Assembly (NCBI GenBank): GCA_018261935.1
Contig: JAGTRP010000032.1
Location: forward strand, 1 to 47,383
Direction of reading: 5' to 3'
Length of the DNA: 47,383 bases
Origin: Rhodocyclaceae bacterium
GTDB taxonomy: Bacteria; Pseudomonadota; Gammaproteobacteria; Burkholderiales; Rhodocyclaceae
Shown piece after piece: positions 1 through 7,094 of this stretch (positions are counted from its first letter, which is position 1; each line of letters starts with the position of its first letter). The notes beneath the pieces were generated by a model. It had not been told where the DNA came from, did not search any database, and saw only the letters and a program-made list of their open reading frames with translations. Position numbers and translations under genes: made by a program.

Positions 1-720
1 AATCTCCTGGCTCAGGTCCCCCGCCGCCACCCGCTGCGCTATCCCCGCCGCGTACCCCGGCTCCCCGCCCAGCTGCCGCGTCAGGCTCCGCGTGATCAGG
101 TAGGACAGCAGGCAGGCCATGGCGACGGCCGCTCCCACCAGGACGAACATCAGGGTGCGGGCCTCCTGGTAGACGGCCCCGGACTCCCGGGCCGCCGCCT
201 CCATCAGCTCGCCCTGGTAGCGGGCGAAGGCCAGGGCCTGGTCCTGGTATTTGCGCAGGATGGGGCGCAGCTCGCCATGGAGGTAGATGGCCGCTTCCTC
301 CCCATGGTCCGTCTCGATGAGATGGATCAGCTTGTCCTGGCCGGCGACGTACTCCTGCCGGAGCTCCTTCAGCCGGGCCAGCATCTCCCGCCCCCGGGGC
401 AGGTTGACCACCTGCTCCAGCTTCTGCACCGCGGCGCCAATGGCCTGGCGCTCCTCCAGCACCGCCGCCTTCTGTTTGGCCAGGTCATTGCGGCTGGTGG
501 CGAGCATCATGTTCCGCAGGGCGATGCCGATGTTGCCGGCCCGGTGGATGATGTCGTTGATCAGCACGGTCTTCGGCCAGCGGTCGCTGGCGGCCTCCTC
601 GACCCGGAGATTGATCTTGTCCATCCGGGTGATGCCGACCACGGACACCGCCAGCATCAGCAGGATGGAAATCCCGAAACCGAGGGCCAGCTTGGTTCTC
701 ACTTTGAGATTGGCGAACAC
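1..720 (-). CDS. Methyl-accepting chemotaxis protein, N-terminal part (cut by window edge)
   Basis: Inner-membrane chemoreceptor that would pass a periplasmic signal to a CheA/CheW complex. The 240 visible residues show a first membrane helix at about 10-32 (after MFANLKVRTKLALGFG), a helical periplasmic region of about 150 residues resembling the four-helix-bundle (4HB_MCP) sensor, a second membrane helix at about 190-212, and the start of a HAMP domain (RSLTRQLGGEP, then AGDLSQEI). The methyl-accepting signalling domain lies beyond the edge. The start is a GTG at 718-720, chosen because an AAAGGAG ribosome site precedes it by about 7 bases. It lies 24 bp downstream of the MCP-like gene at 745-1929, so the two are probably co-transcribed. 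Family assignment rests on architecture; the ligand cannot be read. Confidence 0.85.
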   Translation of the reverse strand, partial: MFANLKVRTKLALGFGISILLMLAVSVVGITRMDKINLRVEEAASDRWPKTVLINDIIHRAGNIGIALRNMMLATSRNDLAKQKAAVLEERQAIGAAVQKLEQVVNLPRGREMLARLKELRQEYVAGQDKLIHLIETDHGEEAAIYLHGELRPILRKYQDQALAFARYQGELMEAAARESGAVYQEARTLMFVLVGAAVAMACLLSYLITRSLTRQLGGEPGYAAGIAQRVAAGDLSQEI

Positions 721-744
721 GGGGACTCCTTTCGCAAACCGCTG

Positions 745-1929
745 CTAGAAAAAGATGATGTCGCCGGCGCCGGCCTTGCCGCCGGCATCGACCGCAACGT
801 GGTCGTGCTGTTCGAGGGTGGTGTAGGTGCGCTTCATTTCCTCCGCCCAGGCGGCGGAATCGATGGGCGGCGGGCAGCCACCGCCGGCGAGGATGCGGCT
901 GTCGGCCTCCACCTGCTGCTCCAGCCGGGTGATGCCGGCCTGGACGGCGGCCAGGATCTGGTTCACCCGGTCCTGGAACTGGAGGTTCACCAGCACGCCC
1001 TCCACCTCCTGGCGGACCCGGCGTCCCTCCTCCTTCAGCTCCCGGGAGTGGTCGGCGAGGATTTCGGCGGTTGCCTTGAAGCGGTCGAGGACCTGGCTGA
1101 TGGCCCGGGAGCAGTCTTCGAGGACCTGACGGTCCTGCTCGGCCATCTGCTCCGCCGCCGCCAGGGCGGCGGCCATGGTTTCGCCGGCGGCATCCACCTT
1201 TTCCCGGATGCTCCTGCCGGTGGCGCCGGACAGGCTGGAGAGCTTCTGGACCTCGTCGGCCACCACCGAGAAGCCCCGCCCGGCCTCGCCGGCCCGGGCG
1301 GCCTCGATGGCGGCGTTGAGGGCCAGCAGGTTGGTCTTGTTGGCGATGGCGGCCACCTCCGCCGCCATGCGCTTGAGGTCCTCGGTCACGCCGGAAATCC
1401 TGGCAATGTCCTGGAGCAGCACCTGCTTGGCGGCCACCGTCGTCTCCAGTTCCTTCAGCACCCCCGCCAGGCTCTGCCGGGCCAGGTCGAGTACCGCTGC
1501 CACCTCGCCGTCGCCGGCGTTGCGCCCTGCCCCGTCCACAGTCCTGCCGAGGCGGGCGAGAATGGTCTCGAACTCGGCGGCCAGGCCGGTGACCGCGCTT
1601 TCCGTCTGGCGGCGCGACAGGTCCAGGTGGCGATGCCAGCGCCCCAGGGATTCCCGGCAGACGGTCTGCAGGCCGGCCAGCACCGCCTTGGTCTTCTCCC
1701 AGGCGGCGGCGTCCGCGGCGTCGCGGCTTTCCTGGCAGAGGAGCCAGAGTCGCTCCTGGAGCTGCCGCCGCAGCCACCACCCGCAGCCGACGCCGGCGGC
1801 CGCCAGGGCCAGGGCAGCGGCCACCGCCACCGGGCCGACGCCGGCGCAGGCCAGGGTGAGGACGGCACCGCCCATCCCGATGGCAGCGGGCACCAGCACG
1901 GCGATGGAAAACCGATCGTTGGAAGACAC
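745..1929 (-). CDS. MCP-like signal transducer without a periplasmic sensor domain
   Basis: 394 residues. Two closely spaced hydrophobic helices (about 8-30 and 33-50) are followed directly by cytoplasmic coiled coil and an MCP signalling hairpin whose tip reads [19 protein letters not shown] (about residues 196-214) and continues [14 protein letters not shown]. No PAS, HAMP or periplasmic domain is visible, so it may sense a membrane or cytoplasmic cue or act as an accessory transducer. The C-terminus is a flexible Gly/Ala stretch ending GDIIFF. The start is GTG at 1927-1929 with a purine-rich AAGGGGG upstream; no in-frame ATG competes. The neighbouring receptor gene starts 24 bp downstream. 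The transducer function is well supported; input and partner CheA are unknown. Confidence 0.85.
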   Translation of the reverse strand: MSSNDRFSIAVLVPAAIGMGGAVLTLACAGVGPVAVAAALALAAAGVGCGWWLRRQLQERLWLLCQESRDAADAAAWEKTKAVLAGLQTVCRESLGRWHRHLDLSRRQTESAVTGLAAEFETILARLGRTVDGAGRNAGDGEVAAVLDLARQSLAGVLKELETTVAAKQVLLQDIARISGVTEDLKRMAAEVAAIANKTNLLALNAAIEAARAGEAGRGFSVVADEVQKLSSLSGATGRSIREKVDAAGETMAAALAAAEQMAEQDRQVLEDCSRAISQVLDRFKATAEILADHSRELKEEGRRVRQEVEGVLVNLQFQDRVNQILAAVQAGITRLEQQVEADSRILAGGGCPPPIDSAAWAEEMKRTYTTLEQHDHVAVDAGGKAGAGDIIFF

Positions 1930-2171
1930 GGGACCCCCTTGATGGAAAGCCGAAGGGCAGACGCACCGCCAAGGCGCGCCGTCGATGGGAATCCACTTTA
2001 TGACGCAGGGCTAGGCCGCGGCCATTGGCTGAGAACCCTATTCGGCGGTAATGCTTCTGTGGAGCGGGGGCGGCAATGACCTACCGGACGGATACAGGTT
2101 GCGCCAGGCTTCCAGGAGGGGATGGTCCGCTTCCATCTACGATCCAGCCCATGGCCGACTGCAAGCCCTCA

Positions 2172-2200
2172 TTGACCAAGAAGGCGGCCATCGCTATAGT
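2172..2200 (+). promoter_or_regulatory. Sigma-70 promoter of tRNA-Ala
   Basis: TTGACC at 2172-2177 and TATAGT at 2195-2200 are separated by 17 bp. Transcription would start about 7 bases later, shortly before the tRNA 5' end at 2215. Confidence 0.7.
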
Positions 2201-2214
2201 CCACCACCTTGTTC

Positions 2215-2290
2215 GGGCCGATAGCTCAGCTGGGAGAGCGCTGCGTTCGCAATGCAGAGGTCGAGGGTTCGATCCCCTTTCGGTCCACCA
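2215..2290 (+). tRNA. tRNA-Ala (anticodon CGC)
   Basis: The 76-nt cloverleaf folds completely. The acceptor is GGGCCGA/TCGGTCC and includes the G3:U70 wobble that marks alanine tRNAs. The anticodon stem CTGCG/TGCAG holds the loop TTCGCAA (anticodon CGC, codon GCG). The T-loop is GGTTCGATCC. CCA is encoded. It forms the left border of the accessory islet; no second copy of its 3' end is seen downstream. Confidence 0.97.
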
Positions 2291-2322
2291 TTTTCAGAAG
2301 GCCAGACACGCGCTGGTGTCCC

Positions 2323-2390
2323 TGGAACCATAACTTTGCCGAATTGGCGGGGATATGCTTCCAATTCGGGCTGGCAACAATATGGTTCCA
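2323..2390. repeat. Nested inverted repeat in the tRNA-Ala trailer
   Basis: Outer arms TGGAACCATA (2323-2332) and TATGGTTCCA (2381-2390) enclose inner arms CCGAATTGG (2339-2347) and CCAATTCGG (2361-2369). Both pairs are perfect, so a 68-nt hairpin with one internal loop can form in DNA or in the tRNA trailer RNA. It lies between the tRNA CCA end and its terminator. It could be a miniature element, a processing signal or a small structured RNA; no coding potential is visible. Confidence 0.7.
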
Positions 2391-2394
2391 AACG

Positions 2395-2430
2395 AAGCCG
2401 GATCAGTGAAAGCTGATCCGGCTTTTGTTT
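2395..2430 (+). terminator. Rho-independent terminator of tRNA-Ala
   Basis: A perfect 12-bp stem AAGCCGGATCAG (2395-2406) / CTGATCCGGCTT (2413-2424) with a 6-nt loop is followed by TTGTTTTT. Confidence 0.9.
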
Positions 2431-2449
2431 TTGCCTACCAGCCCCCGAG

Positions 2450-2587
2450 TTAACCTGATTGATCAGGTGATGCAATGGCCGGCTGCTCATCGGCCATTGC
2501 TGCCGGTGGCGTTGGCTCAGTTAACTGACCGCTGATGGCGGCGGTGCGGGCGAGGTAGGCGTCGAGGGCGGTTTGTTTGGCGTTCAT
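2450..2587 (-). CDS. Small hypothetical protein (45 aa)
   Basis: A short frame begins MNAKQTALDAYLARTAAISG and ends at TAA in 2450-2452. A GGAG ribosome site sits 6 bases before the ATG (2585-2587). The N-terminal half is predicted helical; the C-terminal half is Pro/Ala-rich. Its last third is encoded across two short palindromes (CCTGAT-TG-ATCAGG at 2454-2467 and GCAATGGCCG/CGGCCATTGC at 2472-2500). The family is not recognised. It diverges from the toxin-antitoxin pair. It may be real given the ribosome site, or a chance frame in islet DNA. Confidence 0.35.
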   Translation of the reverse strand: MNAKQTALDAYLARTAAISGQLTEPTPPAAMADEQPAIASPDQSG

Positions 2588-2677
2588 CGTGTGCTCCGTG
2601 ATGTGATTGACGACGAGGTCATGAACGCGCTGTTCGATCTGGAAGCCAAGCTATTGTTTGCTGATTTTTCATTGTGG

Positions 2678-2704
2678 CGCCAAAATGGCGACAGTGATAC
2701 ACTG
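2678..2704. promoter_or_regulatory. Candidate operator of the toxin-antitoxin operon
   Basis: Two adjacent 13-bp palindromes, CGCCA-AAA-TGGCG (2678-2690) and CAGTG-ATA-CACTG (2692-2704), have centres 14 bp apart, 30-40 bp upstream of the antitoxin start. Paired short palindromes are the usual binding layout for ribbon-helix-helix antitoxins that repress their own operon. Binding is inferred. Confidence 0.5.
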
Positions 2705-2732
2705 AAAGCTCGAATGATTGTTGGAGGTTGAT

Positions 2733-3044
2733 ATGGGTACCGCAGTTGCCAAGCAAGACCGCATCGGCGCTCGGGTTCCGCATGAGGTGTATGAGACGCT
2801 TTGCCGGGCCGCCGAACTGACCGGCGCGACGGTCAATCAGTTTCTGGTGCAGGCGGCGCTGAAAGAGGCCCAGGAAGTCATCGAGCGCGAGGAGGTCATC
2901 CGTCTCAGCCCGCGCGACTGGAACTGGCTGCTCGACCTGATGGAAAACCCGCCCAAGCCGAACGCCAAGTTGAAGGCTGCCATGAAGCGTTATCAGAAAG
3001 CCAAGCGAGACGATGCAGGTACTGCCTTTAACTGGGAGCCATGA
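2733..3044 (+). CDS. DUF1778 (TacA-type) antitoxin
   Basis: 103 residues. The N-terminal half (about 8-55: DRIGARVPHEVYETLCRAAE, then TGATVNQFLVQAAL) matches the ribbon-helix-helix DNA-binding fold of DUF1778 antitoxins. The C-terminal half (IRLSPRDWNWLLDLMENPP and beyond) is the segment that in this family wraps the acetyltransferase toxin. The ATG at 2733 is chosen because GGAGG lies 5 bases upstream. The gene overlaps the toxin start by 32 bp, as is common for translationally coupled pairs. The family binds its own promoter, consistent with the two palindromes just upstream. Assignment as antitoxin is firm because the partner is a GNAT protein of the TacT type. Confidence 0.9.
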   Translation: MGTAVAKQDRIGARVPHEVYETLCRAAELTGATVNQFLVQAALKEAQEVIEREEVIRLSPRDWNWLLDLMENPPKPNAKLKAAMKRYQKAKRDDAGTAFNWEP

Positions 3045-3522
3045 CCGGCAGGGTTTCGACTGTGGCCGCCAGGAACTGAGCAACTGGCTGCGGCAGGTCG
3101 CGCGCCAGCATCAGGACAAAGGGCTGTCGAAAACCTTCGTCGCCATCCGTGAGGACGAACCGGCTCGCATTTGCGCCTACTACGCGCTGACCTTGGCCGA
3201 ACTCGAAAACCGGCATCTGCCGGATGCCTGGCGCAAGAAACTGCCGCGCCGCATTCCTGGCGTGCGACTGGGCCGGCTGGCGGTCGACCGGCAATACCAG
3301 GGCAAGGGGCTGGGGGAACTCTTGCTGGTCGATGCCCTGACGCGGGCGCGTCGCATCTATGCCGAGGCAGGAGGGATTGGCTTGTTCGTCGACGCGCTCG
3401 ATGAGCAGGCCGCCGGATACTATCGCCGTTTCGGTTTCGAGGTCGCGCCGGATAATCCGCTGCTGCTATTCCTGTCGGCACAAGCCGTAGGCGAAGGACG
3501 CCCAGAGGGCGGTCCCGCGTAG
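3013..3522 (+). CDS. GNAT acetyltransferase toxin (TacT/AtaT family)
   Basis: 169 residues. GNAT toxins acetylate the amino group of charged tRNAs and stop translation. Motif A with the acetyl-CoA pyrophosphate loop is visible at about 90-108 (GRLAVDRQYQGKGLGELLL). The conserved Tyr of the family is in AAGYYRRFGFE near residue 138. The start region (QVLPLTGSHDRQGFDCG, then ELSNWL) is typical. The length matches the family (160-175). The ATG at 3013 lies inside the antitoxin gene. The last residues (GEGRPEGGPA) come from sequence that continues into a short hairpin CCCGC-GTA-GCGGG over the stop codon, so the original C-terminus may have been altered. Substrate tRNA unknown. Confidence 0.9.
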   Translation: MQVLPLTGSHDRQGFDCGRQELSNWLRQVARQHQDKGLSKTFVAIREDEPARICAYYALTLAELENRHLPDAWRKKLPRRIPGVRLGRLAVDRQYQGKGLGELLLVDALTRARRIYAEAGGIGLFVDALDEQAAGYYRRFGFEVAPDNPLLLFLSAQAVGEGRPEGGPA

Positions 3523-3589
3523 CGGGATGCCGTCACGAGCGAAGCGAGGCGGCACAAAGGTCGTAGAACAATAGTGATTGAAGGGTGAG

Positions 3590-3814
3590 ATGGCCAACAA
3601 CAAAGAAAACGAACGGGCGGAACTGCACAAGACCATCTGGCGCATCGCCAACGATCTGCGCGGCAGCGTGGACGGCTGGGACTTCAAGACCTACGTGCTC
3701 GGCATGCTGTTCTACCGCTTCATCTCGGAAAACCTGACCAGCTACCTCAACGAACAGGAACGCAAGGCTGGCAGCCCGGATTTCGCCAGAGTCATCTCTT
3801 GGAACTGGCAGTGA
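3590..3814 (+). pseudogene. hsdM: Type I restriction methyltransferase HsdM, N-terminal remnant
   Basis: The frame starts MANNKENERAELHKTIWRIA and continues DLRGSVDGWDFKTYVLGMLF, the well-conserved opening of HsdM, which methylates adenine in type I restriction-modification. After about 65 residues (NEQERKAGSPDF) family similarity stops and the frame closes with VISWNWQ and a TGA. Full-length HsdM is about 500 residues, so the SAM-binding NPPF region is absent. No hsdS or hsdR follows. A start with a ribosome-like GGGTGAG remains, so a 74-residue peptide could still be made, but the enzyme is dead. It looks like the scar of a deletion that removed a type I locus. Confidence 0.85.
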
Positions 3815-3861
3815 AAAGTTGCAGAGAATGCAACGATATCGTTCCATCAGGCTGGCTCTAA

Positions 3862-3900
3862 AAAAGGCCCACTGGTCAAACCGGTGCGCCTTTTGTTTTC
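3862..3900. terminator. Rho-independent terminator after the hsdM remnant
   Basis: AAAAGGCCCACTGG (3862-3875) pairs with CCGGTGCGCCTTTT (3881-3894), with one mismatch and one G-T pair, followed by a T-rich run. The A-run on the left arm means it could also work on the minus strand. Confidence 0.7.
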
Positions 3901-3919
3901 TCAACGACAGCCGACTTGA

Positions 3920-4339
3920 ATGCTGATGAGCGATAACTACAACGACTGGCGGATTGGCTTAATCTCCAATATTCCAGGCTTTCCCCTGCCCGTGGTCGGG
4001 CTGGTGGCCCCGACCTCCCGTTGGGATGGGATGGTCAGTTTGCATATCTCCAAGGATGTCGCCCTGCATGTCGGGGCTGCCGATGTCGTGGTCCAGGAAA
4101 CGACCTTTTCGGACTTCCGTCGGCTGTCTTTGGAAACCACGGTCGGAAAAGCGGTAGAAGCAGCGCTTGGGTCCGACGGGACGGTCAATGCTTTTGATCT
4201 TGTCGCGGTGACGAGCTACTGCGTGTCGAAGGGGATCAGCTCGGAGCCGGATGTGGATAGGGCGGCTCGGCTGATACTCGAAGCCTACCGGGAGCTTGCG
4301 CGGCAAATCCTGGCTCAGAATCAAGCCAGGTTCAATTGA
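3920..4339 (+). CDS. Hypothetical protein (139 aa)
   Basis: No family is recognised. The protein is soluble, without membrane segments or signal peptide: MLMSDNYNDWRIGLISNIPG, then a mixed alpha/beta region and a C-terminal helix (AARLILEAYRELARQIL). An alternative start is the ATG at 3926 (MSDNYN); neither has a strong ribosome site. Base composition is lower in GC than the flanking chromosome, matching the rest of the islet. It precedes the GIY-YIG gene by 24 bp and may be co-transcribed with it. Confidence 0.6.
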   Translation: MLMSDNYNDWRIGLISNIPGFPLPVVGLVAPTSRWDGMVSLHISKDVALHVGAADVVVQETTFSDFRRLSLETTVGKAVEAALGSDGTVNAFDLVAVTSYCVSKGISSEPDVDRAARLILEAYRELARQILAQNQARFN

Positions 4340-4363
4340 CCGAGACCGGATCCGTCTTCCAAC

Positions 4364-4660
4364 TTGAAACCCTGGTATCTCTATTTGATCGAATGTACCG
4401 ACGGCAGCATCTATACAGGCATAACGCCGGATGTTGCAGCCCGGTATGCGGCCCATGCTCGCGGGCTGGGGGCGCGCTACACGCGGTCTCATCCGCCCAA
4501 GCGGCTGCTAGGCATTGAAATGCATCCGGATCGGTCTTCGGCGTCCAAGGCTGAGTACCGGGTCAAGCAGCTCACCGCGTCGGAAAAGCGGCTCTACGCT
4601 GCGACACTGACGTCAGAAACTCCTGTCGAAAATGCCATCTTCAGCAATCCGGCCACATGA
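4364..4660 (+). CDS. GIY-YIG domain protein of the UPF0213 (YhbQ) family
   Basis: 98 residues. The GIY-YIG nuclease core appears at 4-45 as [18 protein letters not shown], followed by the arginine helix ([12 protein letters not shown]) and the [10 protein letters not shown] strand. The C-terminal part ([19 protein letters not shown]) carries the conserved Glu and Lys-rich helix of the family. Single-domain members of this size act on DNA or are of unknown role. The start is a TTG at 4364; no ATG fits the domain, and starting later would cut the first strand. The stop overlaps the ATG of the next gene by 4 bases, indicating translational coupling. Confidence 0.85.
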   Translation: MKPWYLYLIECTDGSIYTGITPDVAARYAAHARGLGARYTRSHPPKRLLGIEMHPDRSSASKAEYRVKQLTASEKRLYAATLTSETPVENAIFSNPAT

Positions 4661-5133
4661 ATACTGATATCGATTACACGAACAACCCTCTGCACGGCGT
4701 CAGCTTAAAGCAACTGCTGACTGAAATCGTCGATCATTACGGCTTTGAAATTCTGTACGCCTATTTGAATATCAATTGCTTCAACAACAATCCAAGCATT
4801 GATTCCAGCGTCAAGTTCCTTAAAAAGACGGATTGGGCTCGGGAAAAGGTTGAGGCGTTCTATCTGTATCAGTTCAAGAATCTGCCCCGGGCGTCGGCCG
4901 AGCAGTTTGAGCTGCCGCCGAGAGATCGCATCGTTCCGCAGGATCAAAAGCCGGGTCAGCCAGCCGAATTGAGTCTGGAAGATGCCGAGAGATTACGGGA
5001 AAAGCGTGCCAGGAAAGCGGCTACGCGGGGCCAGGATGCAGGCCATCGCTCCGGCTCGAGCAAGAGGACATCGAATTCTTCAAATGCCTCGGCTTACGGT
5101 AATTCCGATCCGTGGGCGAAGTGGAGAAAATAA
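4657..5133 (+). CDS. VF530-type (DUF2132) DNA-binding protein with a C-terminal tail
   Basis: 158 residues. The first 75 match the VF530 fold: [40 protein letters not shown] and [16 protein letters not shown]530 members are usually about 70-90 residues, so the added half, rich in charged and Ser residues (about 80-158, ending DPWAKWRK), is unusual and probably disordered. It is coupled to the upstream GIY-YIG gene by an ATGA overlap. The family is described as DNA-binding; no biochemical role is established that can be read here. Confidence 0.85.
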   Translation: MNTDIDYTNNPLHGVSLKQLLTEIVDHYGFEILYAYLNINCFNNNPSIDSSVKFLKKTDWAREKVEAFYLYQFKNLPRASAEQFELPPRDRIVPQDQKPGQPAELSLEDAERLREKRARKAATRGQDAGHRSGSSKRTSNSSNASAYGNSDPWAKWRK

Positions 5134-5188
5134 TCCGGGTTTGAAGGCTCGCCTCCCCCTCACTTTCAAAGAGGTCGCAACAACGTGA

Positions 5189-5356
5189 CAACACAACGCC
5201 GCGACCGACGGCGGCACCTGGGTGGAGTGCGAGGTCACCCTCGAGCAGATCGAGGCCCGCTGCCGGCCGCCGATCGAACGCGGCGCGCCTGCACTGTGGG
5301 ACGCCGCCGCCGGGATGGCCGAAGAACACTATCGAAAGCGCCCGCAGCAGGATTGA
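5189..5356 (+). pseudogene. C-terminal fragment of an unidentified gene
   Basis: After an in-frame stop at 5186-5188 the frame runs open to TGA at 5354-5356 and encodes TWVECEVTLEQIEARC, PPIERGAPALWDAAAG and AEEHYRKRPQQD. It has high GC and codon use like the host rather than the islet. No start with a ribosome site precedes it, except a GTG inside (WVECEV). It is best read as the 3' end of a gene whose front was lost when islet DNA entered next to it. The family is not recognised. Confidence 0.4.
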
Positions 5357-5433
5357 TTCGGCCGCCGGTGCAGCAGCAGGCATTGCTATGCCTCAAAGCC
5401 CGGCCCAGCCTTTGCGCCCATGACGGCTGGACG

Positions 5434-5460
5434 TTGACAGCCCTTCTTCCGATGTTTACT
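5434..5460 (+). promoter_or_regulatory. Promoter of tRNA-Tyr
   Basis: A consensus TTGACA at 5434-5439 is followed after 15 bp by TTTACT (5455-5460; or TTACTC at 16 bp), then a GC-rich discriminator before the tRNA at 5474. Confidence 0.6.
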
Positions 5461-5473
5461 CTGCCGCGCCTCT

Positions 5474-5558
5474 GGAGGGATTCCCGAGCGGTCAAAGGGA
5501 TCAGACTGTAAATCTGACGGCTCTGCCTTCGAAGGTTCGAATCCTTCTCCCTCCACCA
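5474..5558 (+). tRNA. tRNA-Tyr (anticodon GTA)
   Basis: An 85-nt class II tRNA. The acceptor is GGAGGGA/TCCCTCC. The anticodon stem TCAGA/TCTGA holds CTGTAAA (anticodon GTA). A long variable arm follows, then the T-loop GGTTCGAATCC and encoded CCA at 5556-5558. Confidence 0.97.
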
Positions 5559-5575
5559 GAATTGGAAACGCCCAA

Positions 5576-5613
5576 AAACAAGGGGCTGGCAGATCGCCAG
5601 CCCCTTGTTTTTT
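5576..5613 (+). terminator. Rho-independent terminator of tRNA-Tyr
   Basis: Perfect 15-bp arms AAACAAGGGGCTGGC (5576-5590) and GCCAGCCCCTTGTTT (5596-5610) with a 5-nt loop end in a T run. The A-run on the left side lets it also serve the minus-strand cyclase gene that ends at 5646. Confidence 0.92.
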
Positions 5614-5645
5614 GTCCGTCCCCCGGCAGCCCGGGGATCACGGCC

Positions 5646-6824
5646 TCAATGCTGCAGCGCCGCCTGCCCGGCCTCCCGGTGCCGGCCGTGCCTGGCCCGC
5701 TTTTCCGCATACATGGCCGCATCGGCCTGTGCCAACCACTCGTCCAGGGAAGCGCTGCTCCCCGGGTCGATGGCGACGGTGCCGATGCTCAGGGAAAGGG
5801 GGCCGTTCCGGCGGCGCAGCCGATTGAAACGGGCGATCGTCTCGCGCAGGCGGCCCTGGAGCTCAGCCAGCTGCTCGGGGGAGCCGAGGCCGAACGCCAC
5901 GAACTCGTCCCCGCCGAGGCGGCTGATGATGTCGGAGTCCCGGAAACTTGCCCGCAGCACCTCGGCAGCATCGGTGATCAACTGGTCGCCGGCCTCGTGC
6001 CCCTGTTCGTCATTCACCCGCTTGAGCCCGTCCACGTCGGCGAAAAGGAGCCAGGCGAGGGGGCTGGAACGGCGCACCAGCCGGAGTTCCTGCTCGGCCA
6101 GGAGGAAGAAGCCGCGGCGGTTGTACAGGCCGGTCAACTCGTCGGTGAGTGAGAGGCGCCGTATCTCCGCTTCGGCCTTCTCGCGCTCGCCGATCTCGCG
6201 GCGCAGCTGCCCGTTGGCCCCCTCCAGTTCCGCCGTGCGCTGGCGTACCCGCTCCTCCAGCTCGGCGTAGATCTTCACGTTCTCCATCGCCACGGCGGTG
6301 GTGTCGGCCAGGGCCTGGAGCACCTTCAACTGCTCGGGGCTGGGGCGGTAGGGCTTGGCCCAGTAGTTGCCGATGGCGCCCAGGGGGTCGAGGGTGCGGA
6401 TGGGCACCATGGCCAGGCTGCGAACGAAGGTGGGCCGGTAGGCCGCGGCAGGAATGCGCGGGTCGGCATAGATGTCCTCGATGACCGTCGATTGCCGGTT
6501 GAGCATGACCCAGCCGCTGATGCAGATACTCATGGGAAAGCGCTTGCCCTTCCACAGGGGCTCGATGGCGTTCTCCTCGGCGTAGAAGCACTGGTCGCCG
6601 TCCCGCAGCACGAAGGTGGCACCGTCGGCACCGGTCAGCTCGCGGGCGGCGCGGCGCACGATGGCCATGACGGTTTCCAGGTCACGGGCCAGGGAAAGCT
6701 CCTGCACGACCCCGACCAGCTTTTCCATGGCGTCCTTGTACCAAAGCGCCTGCTGGCTTGGCGGTACACATGGGACGGCGAGGGTTGGACGAGGCGGTGG
6801 CGCCCTATGGGCAAGCGAAGGCAT
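5646..6824 (-). CDS. GAF-GGDEF diguanylate cyclase
   Basis: Soluble cytoplasmic enzyme that makes c-di-GMP from two GTP. A GAF domain spans about 30-190 (ELSLARDLETVMAIVRRAAR through AVAMENVKIY). A coiled coil follows (YAELEERVRQRTAELEGANG), then a GGDEF domain at about 225-385. The active-site motif GGDEF is intact at 304-308, and the inhibitory I-site RDSD is at 295-298, five residues upstream, so product inhibition is expected. The ATG at 6824 is preferred over the upstream TTG at 6836 because GGAG lies 6 bases before it. GAF ligand unknown. It stands alone between tRNA-Tyr and the Kef-type gene. Confidence 0.93.
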   Translation of the reverse strand: MPSLAHRAPPPRPTLAVPCVPPSQQALWYKDAMEKLVGVVQELSLARDLETVMAIVRRAARELTGADGATFVLRDGDQCFYAEENAIEPLWKGKRFPMSICISGWVMLNRQSTVIEDIYADPRIPAAAYRPTFVRSLAMVPIRTLDPLGAIGNYWAKPYRPSPEQLKVLQALADTTAVAMENVKIYAELEERVRQRTAELEGANGQLRREIGEREKAEAEIRRLSLTDELTGLYNRRGFFLLAEQELRLVRRSSPLAWLLFADVDGLKRVNDEQGHEAGDQLITDAAEVLRASFRDSDIISRLGGDEFVAFGLGSPEQLAELQGRLRETIARFNRLRRRNGPLSLSIGTVAIDPGSSASLDEWLAQADAAMYAEKRARHGRHREAGQAALQH

Positions 6825-7094
6825 GGCAGACTCCAAGATATTTCAATAGGCCATATCGCAGTTGCTTCTTCACCGGAACAGTCGACTTGCGGCCAAACCT
6901 TATTTAGACAATAGACGCCCCCCGGCGTTCGGGCAAATTCCCCTCGGAGACCACGATCGCGGGGGCGGCCCCTTCCGGGCCCATTCAACCGGAAAGCCGC
7001 CCTTGACCCGCCGGCGGCCGGCTGGCGGAACTCTGCGGCCACGCCCGGTGCCTCTGATCTGTTCGGGTCAGAGATGGGGAAAGGGTCGCCTGCG

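Noticed and set aside
277-2079. Long plus-strand frame opposite the two chemoreceptor genes
   Set aside because: The minus strand encodes recognisable MCP domains; the plus product is His/Gly/Leu-rich with no motif.
2600-2729. Plus-strand frame reading VIDDEVMNALFDLEAKLLF upstream of the antitoxin
   Set aside because: There is no ribosome site, it overlaps the candidate operator and it has no family match; probably chance.
3514-3526. Terminator after the toxin gene
   Set aside because: CCCGC-GTA-GCGGG is a short hairpin over the stop codon with no T run, so termination is not supported.
2261-5558. Duplicated tRNA 3' end as attachment sites of the islet
   Set aside because: The tRNA-Ala 3' end does not recur downstream. 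The tRNA-Tyr T-arm is similar only as all T-arms are.
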